Positions 42,370 to 51,821 of a stretch of DNA of 64,000 nucleotides are shown one piece after another (positions within the stretch are counted from its first letter, which is position 1; each line of letters opens with the position of its first letter). The DNA comes from Limosilactobacillus sp. GTDB taxonomy: Bacteria; Bacillota; Bacilli; Lactobacillales; Lactobacillaceae. The stretch is taken from contig NZ_JAKVPE010000001.1 in NCBI RefSeq assembly GCF_022482365.1, positions 1,364,001-1,428,000 of the forward strand, read 5' to 3'. The translations under genes were made by a program, and so were the position numbers. The notes under the pieces were generated by a model. That model did not search any database. It saw only the letters and a program-made list of their open reading frames with translations, and was not told the DNA's origin.

Positions 42370-43236
42370 ATGAATATTCGCGAGTTACAAGTTTTTCTTC
42401 AGGTTGCACGTGATCTTAATTTTACAAAAGCAGCTCAAAAGCTGTTTATGACCCAGCCAGCAGTTAGTGGGCAGGTCGCGCACTTGGAGCGAGAATTGGG
42501 ACAAAAATTACTCAATCGGCAGTATCATCGCCTAACACTCACGGCTGCTGGTCAAGAAACTGTTCGGTATGCCCAAACAGTCGTTAACGCAACGGAGGGG
42601 CTCCTCAAAGACTTGCATCAACAGCCTGCTAAACCAGCAGCTTTGATGATTGGACTGTATCTGAACGAAGAATTAGCGCCCATTGCGCAGATGTTTCAGC
42701 ATTTCAGCCAGCTTTTCGATATTCCCATCACCATCGACCGCAGCACTGGGTGGTCATCCTTAGACAGGCTCACTAATCATCAGTTCGACGTTGTCTTAGC
42801 AATTCAAAGAGACTATCCAGGGATTGAATGGCTAACTCTTTGTGATGACCAACTGGTCGCTTGGCTGCCAGCCGACGATCCCTTAGTCAACGAGAAATTC
42901 CTAACGGTGGACCAGCTTAAGGGCAAACTAATGATCAAAACTTCAATTGTCGGCACGGCTGATTATGACAGCATTCAACAGGATTTTATTCATAATCACG
43001 ATTTTGAAACCATCACCGTTCACTCACTATCGGCAACTTTTTATAGCCTTCAAACTAATAACTCTTTTGCAATTCTTCCTAAAACATCCTTTACCGCTAA
43101 CGACAAAATCAAACCGGTGCCCCTAAAAATTGATCCAGAGCGATCGAATCATTTCCAAATTGGCCTAGCCTACTTGGCTAAAAACCACTCAGCCAGCGTA
43201 GATGCCTTTATTCATTACTATCAACTAATGAACTAG
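42370..43236 (+). CDS. LysR-family transcriptional regulator
   Basis: 288 residues. MNIRELQVFLQVARDLNFTK and MTQPAVSGQVAHLERELGQK form the LysR helix-turn-helix; the rest is the substrate-binding domain. GGAGG precedes the ATG. It is divergent from the SDR gene over a 138-bp gap and is presumably its activator. It is followed directly by the right copy of a 26-bp repeat. Confidence 0.9.
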   Translation: MNIRELQVFLQVARDLNFTKAAQKLFMTQPAVSGQVAHLERELGQKLLNRQYHRLTLTAAGQETVRYAQTVVNATEGLLKDLHQQPAKPAALMIGLYLNEELAPIAQMFQHFSQLFDIPITIDRSTGWSSLDRLTNHQFDVVLAIQRDYPGIEWLTLCDDQLVAWLPADDPLVNEKFLTVDQLKGKLMIKTSIVGTADYDSIQQDFIHNHDFETITVHSLSATFYSLQTNNSFAILPKTSFTANDKIKPVPLKIDPERSNHFQIGLAYLAKNHSASVDAFIHYYQLMN

Positions 43237-43243
43237 TGGTGCG

Positions 43244-43269
43244 TTGGAGCATTTGAACAACACGGCTAA
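43244..43269 (+). repeat. 26-bp direct repeat, right copy (HxlR 3' end remnant)
   Basis: TTGGAGCATTTGAACAACAC plus GGCTAA, 24 of 26 identical to 41432-41457. In one frame it still reads GAFEQHG-stop, like the HxlR C terminus. Confidence 0.8.
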
Positions 43270-43329
43270 TGCCAATTCTGCTATAATCAAGCTCCAATCA
43301 CAATCAGACTAGAGAGGTGCGCACGTCTA

Positions 43330-43800
43330 ATGAAGGTTATTTTTGTTTGTCTCGGCAACATCTGCCGTTCACCAATGGCCGAAGCAATGTTTAAGAAGAT
43401 GGTCCGGGAGGCCAACCTGCAGGACCAGATCACGGTCGACTCCGCGGGGACCAGTGACATCGCGGCCGGCTCCCCGGCAGACCACCGCACTAAGAAGATC
43501 CTGGACAAGTACGATATTCCCGATGATGGCATGATCGCCCGGCAACTGACCGACCGTGACTTTGAAGAAGCGGACTACATCATCGTTATGGACCAGATGA
43601 ACATGGTCGATGCCAAGGATATGGCGCCGGCGGGAACCGCGCATAAGGTCCACGGAATCTACGAAGCAACGCCCCACAAGAGTAACCGCTGGATTGTCGA
43701 CCCCTGGATCACCCACCGTTTCCAGGATACCTACGACAGCCTGAGCGAGGCCCTGCCAAACTGGCTGACCAAGCTCGAAGGCGAACTAAAAAGTCGCTAA
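43330..43800 (+). CDS. Low-molecular-weight protein tyrosine phosphatase
   Basis: 156 residues. The phosphate loop VCLGNICRSPMAEAM (CxxxxCRS with the nucleophile Cys) begins at residue 6, and the general-acid Asp is in VDPWITHRF. It dephosphorylates tyrosine (or arginine) residues of proteins in the cytoplasm. GAGAGGTG precedes the ATG by about 10 bp. Monocistronic with a terminator. Confidence 0.92.
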   Translation: MKVIFVCLGNICRSPMAEAMFKKMVREANLQDQITVDSAGTSDIAAGSPADHRTKKILDKYDIPDDGMIARQLTDRDFEEADYIIVMDQMNMVDAKDMAPAGTAHKVHGIYEATPHKSNRWIVDPWITHRFQDTYDSLSEALPNWLTKLEGELKSR

Positions 43801-43805
43801 ATTGA

Positions 43806-43840
43806 CGCCTGCCCCAACTTTCGGGTGGGCTTTTATTTTC
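43806..43840 (+). terminator. Intrinsic terminator
   Basis: GCCTGCCCC pairs with GGGTGGGC around AACTTTC and is followed by TTTTATTTT. Confidence 0.82.
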
Positions 43841-43919
43841 ATTCGGGAGCAATCCCTTTCTTCCCGCGGTCGATCCGCCGTATAATGAGTTTATCCTAAT
43901 AAAAGAGAAGTGAATTTTA

Positions 43920-46445
43920 ATGGCAAAACGATTATTAGATGCCTTCCAACCCGCGCATTACGACCTGTACCTCGATATTGACCGGGCTCAGAAGGCAATC
44001 AGTGGAAAGACAACGATTCGTGGTCACGCCAGCCAGGCGGCGATCGCGGTCAACCAAAAGTATCTTTCCGTGGCTAGCGTCCAAGCTGACGGCCAGGACG
44101 TTCCATACACCACCGACGACCAGGCGGAAACGATCAACATCACTCTGCCGGCAGCCGGCGACGTCACCCTGACGATCGACTACTCCGCCCCGCTGACCGA
44201 CACGATGATGGGAATTTACCCATCCTACTACGAGGTCAACGGCGAAAAGAAGGAACTGATCGGGACCCAGTTCGAAACGACCGCAGCCCGGCAGGCGTTC
44301 CCGAGCGTCGACGAACCAGCGGCCAAGGCAACCTTTAGCCTGGCGATTAAGTACGATGAGCATCCCGGCGAAACGATCATCGCTAACATGCCCGAGGATC
44401 ACGTAGCAGACGGGGTCCACTACTTCCAAGAAACTGTCCGGATGTCAACCTACCTGGTGGCCTTTGCCTTCGGGGAAATGCAGTCCAAACTGACGGAAAC
44501 CAAGTCCGGGGTCAAGGTTGGCGTCTTCGCTACCAAGGCCCACCCCGCTAAGAACCTCGACTTTGCTTTGGAAATTGCCAAGCGGGCGATCGAATTCTAC
44601 GAGGACTTCTACCAGACGCCATACCCACTGCCGCACTCCTGGCAGCTGGCACTGCCGGACTTCTCCGCTGGGGCAATGGAAAACTGGGGGCTGGTCACCT
44701 ACCGGGAGGCCTACCTCCTGCTCGATCCTGACAACACCTCGCTGGACATGAAGCAGCTGGTCGCCACGGTCATCACCCACGAACTAGCGCACCAGTGGTT
44801 CGGTGACCTGGTCACGATGAACTGGTGGGACGACCTCTGGCTCAACGAAAGCTTCGCCAACATGATGGAATACGTTTCCGTTGACGCCATCCATCCCGAA
44901 TGGAAGATCTGGGAGCTCTTCCAAACCTCGGAAGCACCGATGGCCCTGCAGCGGGACGCCACGGACGGTGTTCAACCGGTCCACGTTGATGTCAACGACC
45001 CGGCCGAAATCGACTCGATCTTCGACGGCGCCATCGTCTACGCCAAGGGTTCCCGGATGTTGGTTATGGTGCGGGCACTGCTCGGCGACGACGCACTGCG
45101 GAAGGGCCTCAAGAACTACTTTGCCGCCCACAAGTACCACAATGCCAAGGGTGGCGACCTCTGGCAAGCCCTCGGCGATGCATCCGGCCTTGATATCGGC
45201 AAGATCATGAACTCCTGGCTGGAGCAACCGGGCTACCCGGTTGTTACGGCTAAGGTCGATTCGGACGGCCAACTGGTCCTGTCGCAAAAGCAATTCTTCA
45301 TTGGTGACGGGGTCGACCGCGGTCGGACCTGGCAGATCCCGTTGAACAGCAACTACGACGCGGCCCCGCAGATCATGGCCGCTTCCGAAATTAAGCTGGG
45401 CAACTACCAGCAGCTGCGGGAAGCAAATGGGAAGCCGTTCCGCCTCAACGTCGGCAACAATTCTCACTTCATCGTCAAGTACGATGACACCCTGCTGGCC
45501 GACATCTTAAAGTCTGCCGACGAGCTGGACCCAATCAGTCAGCGGCAGCTGCTCCAGGACCTGCGCCTACTCGCCGAGGGGCAGCAGATCTCCTATGCTG
45601 ACCTGATTCCGCTGCTGAAGCGCTTTGCAGGCAGTCACTCCGCCATCGTCAACGCCGAGCTCTACCGGATCGCCAACAGCCTGAAGATGTTCGTCAAGCC
45701 GGGTTCAACCGAAGAGAGCCAGCTGCGGACCTTCTTTGATCAGCTCAGCCAAGCTCAGGTAGCCCGGCTCGGCTGGCTGCCGAAGGACACGGATTCAAAC
45801 GACGACCAGCTAACCCGGCCGTACGTCCTGAACGCGGCCCTCTACGCTCGGAACAAGGTAGCCATGACAGATGCTCACCAGATTTTCCTGGATCACCGGG
45901 ACGACCTGGCGAACCTGTCTGCCGACGTCCGGGGGCTGGTCATCAAAAACGAGGTCCAAAACTACGGCAACAGTGAGCTCTTTGACCAGCTGATCAAAGC
46001 CTACCAGGACACTACCGACGCCTCATACAAGGCCGACATCCGGGGTGCTTTGCCGCAGACCACTGACCCAGCCCTGATCAAGCAGATCGTCGGGCTCTAC
46101 GAGGATGCCAGCGTCATCAAGCCGCAGGACCTGCGTGCTTGGTACCGGGGCGTTCTCGCCAACGACGCCGGTCAGCAGGCGGCCTGGGATTGGCTGCGGA
46201 CCGACTGGCAGTGGCTGAACGATACGGTCGGCGGTGACATGGAGTTTGCCACCTTCATCACCGTGACGGCCGGCGTCTTCCATACGCCGGAGCGGCTTGC
46301 CGAGTTCAAGGCCTTCTTTGAACCGAAGATCAACACCCCTGGGCTGACCCGGGAGATCAAGATGGACATCAAGGTCATCGAAAGCAAGGTCGCACTGGTT
46401 GAAAAGGAACAGGCAGCAGTCAACAAGGCCGTTGCGGATAATTAA
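43920..46445 (+). CDS. pepN: Aminopeptidase N (M1 family)
   Basis: 841 residues. SAGAMENWGLVTYRE is the exopeptidase motif and THELAHQWFGD with NESFANMMEY gives the zinc ligands His, His and Glu and the catalytic Glu. The C-terminal half is the helical ERAP1-like domain. PepN removes N-terminal residues of peptides and is the main general aminopeptidase of lactic acid bacteria. TATAAT at 43881-43886 is a likely -10; the site before ATG is AGAGAAG. Terminated by a strong hairpin. Confidence 0.95.
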   Translation: MAKRLLDAFQPAHYDLYLDIDRAQKAISGKTTIRGHASQAAIAVNQKYLSVASVQADGQDVPYTTDDQAETINITLPAAGDVTLTIDYSAPLTDTMMGIYPSYYEVNGEKKELIGTQFETTAARQAFPSVDEPAAKATFSLAIKYDEHPGETIIANMPEDHVADGVHYFQETVRMSTYLVAFAFGEMQSKLTETKSGVKVGVFATKAHPAKNLDFALEIAKRAIEFYEDFYQTPYPLPHSWQLALPDFSAGAMENWGLVTYREAYLLLDPDNTSLDMKQLVATVITHELAHQWFGDLVTMNWWDDLWLNESFANMMEYVSVDAIHPEWKIWELFQTSEAPMALQRDATDGVQPVHVDVNDPAEIDSIFDGAIVYAKGSRMLVMVRALLGDDALRKGLKNYFAAHKYHNAKGGDLWQALGDASGLDIGKIMNSWLEQPGYPVVTAKVDSDGQLVLSQKQFFIGDGVDRGRTWQIPLNSNYDAAPQIMAASEIKLGNYQQLREANGKPFRLNVGNNSHFIVKYDDTLLADILKSADELDPISQRQLLQDLRLLAEGQQISYADLIPLLKRFAGSHSAIVNAELYRIANSLKMFVKPGSTEESQLRTFFDQLSQAQVARLGWLPKDTDSNDDQLTRPYVLNAALYARNKVAMTDAHQIFLDHRDDLANLSADVRGLVIKNEVQNYGNSELFDQLIKAYQDTTDASYKADIRGALPQTTDPALIKQIVGLYEDASVIKPQDLRAWYRGVLANDAGQQAAWDWLRTDWQWLNDTVGGDMEFATFITVTAGVFHTPERLAEFKAFFEPKINTPGLTREIKMDIKVIESKVALVEKEQAAVNKAVADN

Positions 46446-46449
46446 TAAT

Positions 46450-46498
46450 TAAGGGACTAAGCAAAAAATCTTCGTGATTTTTGCTTAGTCCCTTTTAA
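46450..46498 (+). terminator. Strong intrinsic terminator of pepN
   Basis: A stem of about 20 pairs built from AAGGGACTAAGCAAAAA and TTTTTGCTTAGTCCCTT, around the short loop TCTTCG. Confidence 0.95.
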
Positions 46499-46714
46499 AA
46501 TTCTTCGAGCATCATTTGTTCCTGCACGAACCAACATTCTCTTTATTTTATATCTCATTATAACTTTTCGCCTGATTTTATAACTCTTTATAACTTTTAG
46601 CAAAAATTGTTAATTGGTGAACTATTTGTATTCATATTTCCATTTTGTTCTTCTTTCACCTATTCTTAGAGCTACTCATTTGCATAATATCCGCAAATCG
46701 CTTATTATTCTTTC
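46499..46714. other. AT-rich gap before the folT leader
   Basis: No gene seen. The stretch is strongly AT-rich and contains TATAACTTTT twice (near 46559 and 46590). It presumably holds the promoter of folT, but no -35/-10 pair stands out. Confidence 0.5.
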
Positions 46715-46860
46715 TGTTGGGGTAGGAATCTCCGAGTGATTGTTCGGCGGAACGGAATGTGAACGTCGAAAGGAGGCCGCCTGGCTGCTTGGTTATTCCG
46801 CATTCACCACATTGACAAGTCAATGTCGTCCCTAACATTCAAATAATTTTAGGGAGGCAA
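46715..46860 (+). promoter_or_regulatory. Candidate tetrahydrofolate riboswitch with RBS sequestering hairpin
   Basis: A compact fold is possible: an outer TGTTGG/CCACA stem, GGAAT/ATTCC, and GGCGG/CCGCC, with a GTAG near the 5' end and CGCATTCACC near the 3' end, reminiscent of the folate (THF) riboswitch. Downstream lie a perfect ACATTGAC/GTCAATGT hairpin and CCCTAA/TTAGGG, the latter covering the AGGGAGG ribosome site of folT. The class call is by eye and by the gene it precedes. Confidence 0.45.
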
Positions 46861-46864
46861 TATG

Positions 46865-47416
46865 ATGTCAATTCTATCTTTTTCTAGTCCCCGCTTCACG
46901 ACCCGCCAGATGACCCTGGCGGCGATGCTAATCGCACTGCAAGTGGTTCTTGGCAAGCTATCGGTCGGCGATCCGGCCGTCCTCAAGGTGGGCCTCGGCT
47001 TTATCGCCACCGCCCTGATCGGCTACTTCTTAGGGCCCTGGACCGGGGGAATGGCGATGGTAATCAACGATTTGATCTCCAACACCATTCTGAGCTCCGG
47101 TACCCTCTTTTTCCCGGGCTTCACCTTCTCAGCCTTCGTTTCCGGAGTGCTCGCGGGGATGTTCCTCTACAACCAAAAAATCAGCTGGCAGCGGGTCCTG
47201 ATCTACGAATTCTTCCAAATTCTGATCACCAACGTCCTCTTCACGACGCTCTGGCTTTACCTGATGAGTCTGAGTTCATCCAGCACCGCCCAGGGATTCT
47301 GGGCCCTGCTGACGATCCGGCTGCCTAAGGAGATCATCACCTGGCCGATCGAGGCATTGGTGGTTCTGGTTATTTTGCGCCAGGTTGCCAAGCTCAACCT
47401 CGCTATCCGCAAATAA
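46865..47416 (+). CDS. folT: ECF transporter S component, folate type
   Basis: 183 residues and about six membrane segments. TTRQMTLAAMLIALQVVLGK, FIATALIGYFLGPWTG with DLISNTILSSG, and LLTIRLPKEIITWPIE match FolT-like substrate-binding subunits, which work with a shared EcfAAT energy module encoded elsewhere. ATG 46865 is preferred over the adjacent 46862 because it leaves 7 bp after GGAGG. The leader is a candidate folate-sensing RNA. Confidence 0.83.
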   Translation: MSILSFSSPRFTTRQMTLAAMLIALQVVLGKLSVGDPAVLKVGLGFIATALIGYFLGPWTGGMAMVINDLISNTILSSGTLFFPGFTFSAFVSGVLAGMFLYNQKISWQRVLIYEFFQILITNVLFTTLWLYLMSLSSSSTAQGFWALLTIRLPKEIITWPIEALVVLVILRQVAKLNLAIRK

Positions 47417-47430
47417 ATTTCAAAAAAGTC

Positions 47431-47458
47431 TTGCATTCTGAAAAAATTAAGTTAGAAT
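47431..47458 (+). promoter_or_regulatory. Promoter of the asnA-asnS T-box transcript
   Basis: TTGCAT (47431-47436) and TAGAAT (47453-47458) with a 16-bp spacer, about 20 bp before the T-box leader begins. Confidence 0.6.
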
Positions 47459-47474
47459 ACCATTAAAGAATAAA

Positions 47475-47752
47475 AAAGCGATGAGAAAGAAGAGTAAATA
47501 GTCGCGTTCGCGCAGTGAATCGGTGATAGTGGGAGACCGATCGACCCCGGGCTATTGAAAAACACTTTGTCGATGCTGCTGACCCAAATGCTTTTGCAAA
47601 GTAGGCTCAGCCGTCGCCGGTACGTTACCACACCGGGAGAACATGTTCGTGTTCTAAAAGAGGCCTAGGCACTTGCCTAGGCAACTTGGGTGGTACCGCG
47701 GAAAAAAGCCTTTCGTCCCTTTGTATAAGGGAACGAAGGGCTTTTTCTTTAT
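47475..47752 (+). promoter_or_regulatory. T-box leader, asparagine type
   Basis: The T-box sequence TTGGGTGGTACCGCGG (47686-47701) is followed by a terminator stem (AAGCCTTTCGTCCCTT with AAGGGAACGAAGGGCTT) and a T run. Stem I begins near 47478 (GCGATGAGAAAGAAGAGTA). An AAC at 47561-47563, in GAAAAACACTTTG, is the probable Asn specifier codon, matching the genes downstream. Uncharged tRNA(Asn) would stabilise the antiterminator and raise asnA-asnS expression. Confidence 0.92.
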
Positions 47753-47785
47753 TCTCAAATCTAAATTCTTCAAGGAGTGTTATCA

Positions 47786-48796
47786 ATGAGTTTAATTATT
47801 CCAAAGGACTACGATCCAAAGCTGTCAATCAGAGACACTGAAGCCGCTATTCGCTTCATCCGTGAAAACTTCCAGGACGAACTGGGCCACGAGCTGCACC
47901 TGCAGCGGATGTCCGCCCCAATGTTCGTCGAAAAGGGAACCGGGCTCAACGATAACCTGAACGGGGTTGAAACGCCAGTCTCCTTCTCCATGCAATCCAT
48001 CCCGGGTCAGACGATTGAAGTCGTTCACTCCCTGGCCAAGTGGAAGCGAATGGCCCTCAAAAAGTACGGCTTTGGCATGCACGAAGGCCTCTACACCAAC
48101 ATGAACGCCATTCGTAAGGACGAAGACGTCGACAACTTCCACTCGATCTACGTTGACCAGTGGGACTGGGAAAAGATCATCGCCAAGGAAGAACGGACGG
48201 AAACGACCCTGAAGGCCACCGTTCGCCAAATCTTCAAGGTCATCAAGAAGATCGAACGCGAACTCTGGGAACTCTACCCGGACGCCGTTTACCAATTGCC
48301 GGAGGACATTCACTTCATCACGACCCAAGAGCTGGAAGACCGCTGGCCAGACCTGACGCCAATGGAACGGGAAGACAAGATCGCCAAGGAAATGGGCGCT
48401 GTCTTCGTAATGAAGATTGGGGACAAGCTCCAGCGTTCCGGCAAGCCGCACGACGGCCGGGCACCCGACTACGATGACTGGCAACTGAACGGGGACATCA
48501 TTTTCTGGTACGAACCGCTCCAGTGCAAGCTCGAAATCTCCAGCATGGGGATCCGGGTCAGTCCAGAATCAATGCGTGACCAACTGAAGAAGGCCGGCGC
48601 CGAAGATCGGGCCAAGCTGCCATTCCACAAAATGTTGCTCAACGGCGAATTACCATATACAATTGGTGGAGGAATTGGTCAGTCCCGGCTCTGCATGCTC
48701 CTGCTTGGCAAGGCCCACGTGGGTGAAGTGCAAGCCAGCGTTTGGCCAGAAGACATGCTTGAAAAGTGCAAGCAGGCTCACATTCAAATTCTGTAA
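47786..48796 (+). CDS. asnA: Aspartate-ammonia ligase (asparagine synthetase A)
   Basis: 336 residues, the usual AsnA length. [37 protein letters not shown] and [16 protein letters not shown] are class II synthetase-like blocks of AsnA. It makes asparagine from aspartate and ammonia with ATP. AAGGAGTG precedes ATG 47786. It is the first gene after the T-box and is cotranscribed with asnS. Confidence 0.95.
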   Translation: MSLIIPKDYDPKLSIRDTEAAIRFIRENFQDELGHELHLQRMSAPMFVEKGTGLNDNLNGVETPVSFSMQSIPGQTIEVVHSLAKWKRMALKKYGFGMHEGLYTNMNAIRKDEDVDNFHSIYVDQWDWEKIIAKEERTETTLKATVRQIFKVIKKIERELWELYPDAVYQLPEDIHFITTQELEDRWPDLTPMEREDKIAKEMGAVFVMKIGDKLQRSGKPHDGRAPDYDDWQLNGDIIFWYEPLQCKLEISSMGIRVSPESMRDQLKKAGAEDRAKLPFHKMLLNGELPYTIGGGIGQSRLCMLLLGKAHVGEVQASVWPEDMLEKCKQAHIQIL

Positions 48797-48825
48797 AATA
48801 TATTTAGATTGGGAGAGTTAAAACA

Positions 48826-50124
48826 GTGGAAACAATTAAGATTAGTGAATCACCAAAACACGTTGGCGAAACCGTTAAGATCGGCGTTTGGCTGACGGAC
48901 AAGCGGTCCAGTGGTAAGATCGCCTTCCTGCAGCTGCGGGACGGCACCGGTTTCTTCCAGGGAATTATCCGCAAGAACGACGTCGACGAAAAGATTTTCG
49001 ACCTGGCTAAGCACGACCTGCACCAGGAAACCAGCTTCTACGTTACTGGTGAAATCGCCGAAGACAAGCGGTCCAAGTTTGGCTACGAAATCCACATCCA
49101 GGACATCGAGGTTGTGGGTGAAAGCGACGAATACCCGATTGGTAACAAGGACCACGGGATCGACTTCCTGCTCGACCACCGTCACCTCTGGTTGCGGAGC
49201 CGCAAGCCGTGGGCACTGATGCGGATCCGCAGTCGGGTTAAGCTGGCCACAATGGAATTCTTCGACAAGCACGGCTTTACCCAGTTCGACGCGCCAATTC
49301 TGACCTCATCCGCTCCTGAAGGGACGACGGAGCTGTTCAACGTCAAGTACTTCGACACCAACGCCTACCTGTCACAATCCGGCCAGCTGTACGGTGAAGC
49401 CGGTGCGATGGCCCTGGGACGGATCTACACGATGGGCCCAACCTTCCGGGCAGAAAAGTCCAAGACCCGTCGGCATATGACGGAATTCTGGATGATCGAA
49501 CCAGAAATGGCTTGGTGCCACGAAGAAGAGAGCGAAGAGATTCAGGAACAATACATCGCCTACCTGATTCAGGATCTGATTGACCACTGCGCAACCGAGC
49601 TGGAAATGGTTGGCCGGTCCGTGGAAAGCCTGAAGCCATTCACTGAGCTGCCATACCCACGGGTAACCTACAAGGAAGCCATCGAAATGCTGCAAAAGGC
49701 TGGCATGGACGTCAAGTACGGCGACGACTTTGGTTCACCGGAAGAAACCTTCCTGGCCGACCAATTCAATAAGCCAGTCTTCATCAAGAACTACCCACGG
49801 GCCATCAAGGCCTTCTACATGCCAACCGACCCAACGGATGATCGCCAGGTAATCTGTGCCGACCTGCTGGCACCGGAAGGCTACGGTGAAATCATCGGTG
49901 GTTCCGAGCGTTCCTACGACTACGAATACATCACCAGCAAGCTGGAAGAAAACGGCCTGTCCAAGGAGGACTATGGCTGGTACGACGACCTGCGCAAGTA
50001 CGGTTCCGTGCCGCACTCCGGCTTCGGGATGGGGCTGGAACGGTTCCTCGCCTGGGTCACCCTGCAGGATCACATCCGGGAAAACATTCCGTTCCCACGG
50101 ATGATCAACCGCCTGCGCCCATAA
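48826..50124 (+). CDS. asnS: Asparaginyl-tRNA synthetase
   Basis: 432 residues from GTG 48826. The OB-fold anticodon domain occupies residues about 1-110 ([19 protein letters not shown]). Class II motif 2 is [20 protein letters not shown] and motif 3 is [13 protein letters not shown]. It charges tRNA(Asn), so asparagine synthesis and use are regulated by one T-box. Followed by a terminator. Confidence 0.95.
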   Translation: METIKISESPKHVGETVKIGVWLTDKRSSGKIAFLQLRDGTGFFQGIIRKNDVDEKIFDLAKHDLHQETSFYVTGEIAEDKRSKFGYEIHIQDIEVVGESDEYPIGNKDHGIDFLLDHRHLWLRSRKPWALMRIRSRVKLATMEFFDKHGFTQFDAPILTSSAPEGTTELFNVKYFDTNAYLSQSGQLYGEAGAMALGRIYTMGPTFRAEKSKTRRHMTEFWMIEPEMAWCHEEESEEIQEQYIAYLIQDLIDHCATELEMVGRSVESLKPFTELPYPRVTYKEAIEMLQKAGMDVKYGDDFGSPEETFLADQFNKPVFIKNYPRAIKAFYMPTDPTDDRQVICADLLAPEGYGEIIGGSERSYDYEYITSKLEENGLSKEDYGWYDDLRKYGSVPHSGFGMGLERFLAWVTLQDHIRENIPFPRMINRLRP

Positions 50125-50140
50125 AATTATCCAATATCTT

Positions 50141-50183
50141 AATCCGCAAAATGCCTAAAACGCGTTTTGCGGATTTTTATTTT
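50141..50183 (+). terminator. Intrinsic terminator of asnA-asnS
   Basis: AATCCGCAAAA pairs perfectly with TTTTGCGGATT and is followed by TTTATTTT. Confidence 0.92.
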
Positions 50184-50187
50184 GACT

Positions 50188-50390
50188 CTATTTTGCCAAA
50201 AAGCCGTTTTTGACGATTTTAGTTGCGTAAGAGCTGGTTCTATTTTGCGAAAAATGCGTTTTTGTCGATTTTGAATCCATGAGAGCTCACTCTATTTTGT
50301 GAAAAACGCATTTTTAACGATTTTGATAGTGTACTTTGGGGTTCTATTTGCTCAAAAGTAAGGTTTTCGCGATTTTGATGGTATAATATT
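50188..50390 (+). repeat. 52-bp tandem repeat array, about four units
   Basis: Units start with CTATTTT at 50188, 50240, 50292 and 50344, exactly 52 bp apart. Each contains an AAAAA-N4-TTTTT dyad followed by CGATTTTG. Unit ends are more variable. The last unit runs into TATAAT (50382-50387), a likely -10 of the Fic gene, so the array forms the upstream regulatory region of that gene. Confidence 0.88.
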
Positions 50391-50418
50391 TATCAAAACA
50401 CCGTTTGGAGGGACAATA

Positions 50419-51720
50419 ATGAGATATTTGCCGCTTTCAAAATACAAATATGCTGTGCAAAATGGCGACGACCCGTGGGTAAATGTAGAAAATGAGTATC
50501 AATCCCGGCTCAACAGCTATGCAGTTCAGAAAACCGCCCTTTTCCCTCTTCTCACCTACCGCAATGAAAGTCAAACCAGTAAGTATCCCATTTTCTTTCT
50601 TCCACTCCCAGAGATACTGGAACTGGCTGATCAATTCCGCCTCAATTCCAAACGAATCGAGGATCTTGCAATGCAGCTTCCTGGCCTTGCGATTAACCAG
50701 TTTCTCAATTCACTCCTTGTTTCGGAAATTTTTTACACCAACGATATTGAAGGAGTAAAAACGAGCAAAATTGAAATTGGAACAGTAATTCAAGAAAACA
50801 GCTTAAAAGTCAACGGTAAAGAAACGACGTCCAAACGACGGCTCGGTTCAACAATTAAACTTTATCAACAAACTCAACTGGGCAAGCCAATTCAGATTCA
50901 AACGCTGGCAGATTTTCGTAAAATTTACGATCGACTGTTAAAGGGGGAGCTGACTAAAAATCGTCTCCCAAACGGTGAACTTTTCCGCGATCGTCTTCCA
51001 AATGGCGAGTCTTTGACGATCAGTTCTTCAACCGGGGTTGTTGTCCACCGGCCACCAGCAGATGAGGAAAAAATTCAGCAGGCGTTGAGCACATTAATTG
51101 AATTCATGAATGATGACACAACTCCGGCGCTGTATAAGGCCTTAATTACCCACTTTTTCTTTGAAAACACCCACCCATTTCTGGACGGCAATGGTCGAAT
51201 GGGGCGCTACTTACTCTCTTCCTATATCTCAACCAAATATGATCGCTTCACCGGCTTCTCAGTGGCCACGGCCATTCACGCTCACGTTCAGAAGTATTAC
51301 AAGGATTTCGTCGAGGCAGATCACGCCGAAAACCGCGCCGATTTAACGCTCTTCATTCAATCATTACTGGCGATTTTAATTAGTCAGCAGCAAGAAAACA
51401 TTACAAATTTAAGTCGAGCCAAAGCTGAACTAGACGCAGCCAAGGACACGATTAACAGGTGGACCGAAGAAAACAAGGAGTCTTTCCCTAATAAAACAGA
51501 TCTCAAGTTAGTTAAACAAACTCTTTTCTACCTTGCCCAGTCAAAGCTATTTTCTTATCAACCAGCCTTGGGAATTAAGGACAACGAAATTATTGAAAGC
51601 AATAAGAGAAATGGCTTCCCCATGGCTAAAACCCGCCGGACATTGGACCTGCTTACGGACTGCGGAGCAATTCAGCTAATCTCGAAGAAACCCAAACAAC
51701 ACGAAATCACAATCATTTAA
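50419..51720 (+). CDS. Fic-family protein (class II, internal inhibitory helix)
   Basis: 433 residues. The Fic motif HPFLDGNGRMGRYL is complete, with the catalytic His. An inhibitory motif [S/T]xxxE[G/N] occurs upstream as TNDIEG, so it is an autoinhibited class II enzyme, which AMPylates target proteins. The C-terminal region (about 330-433) is a winged-helix-like tail. TTTGGAGGG precedes the ATG. The gene is AT-richer than its neighbours and sits behind 52-bp repeats. There is no separate antitoxin gene. Confidence 0.9.
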   Translation: MRYLPLSKYKYAVQNGDDPWVNVENEYQSRLNSYAVQKTALFPLLTYRNESQTSKYPIFFLPLPEILELADQFRLNSKRIEDLAMQLPGLAINQFLNSLLVSEIFYTNDIEGVKTSKIEIGTVIQENSLKVNGKETTSKRRLGSTIKLYQQTQLGKPIQIQTLADFRKIYDRLLKGELTKNRLPNGELFRDRLPNGESLTISSSTGVVVHRPPADEEKIQQALSTLIEFMNDDTTPALYKALITHFFFENTHPFLDGNGRMGRYLLSSYISTKYDRFTGFSVATAIHAHVQKYYKDFVEADHAENRADLTLFIQSLLAILISQQQENITNLSRAKAELDAAKDTINRWTEENKESFPNKTDLKLVKQTLFYLAQSKLFSYQPALGIKDNEIIESNKRNGFPMAKTRRTLDLLTDCGAIQLISKKPKQHEITII

Positions 51721-51821
51721 TCATTCAATATTTGCATAATTCATCACGATAAATAAGCATTTCCAATCATTCATTTTTTCGGTTATCCTGGGGACAAGAT
51801 CACACAGGAGGTATTGAAGAA

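Noticed and set aside
50188-50390. CRISPR array reading of the 52-bp repeats
   Set aside because: The units are contiguous degenerate tandem copies without unique spacers, and no cas genes are in the window.
50419-51720. Fic gene as the toxin of a toxin-antitoxin pair
   Set aside because: There is no small antitoxin gene next to it, and an inhibitory motif TNDIEG lies inside the protein, which fits a self-inhibited class II Fic.
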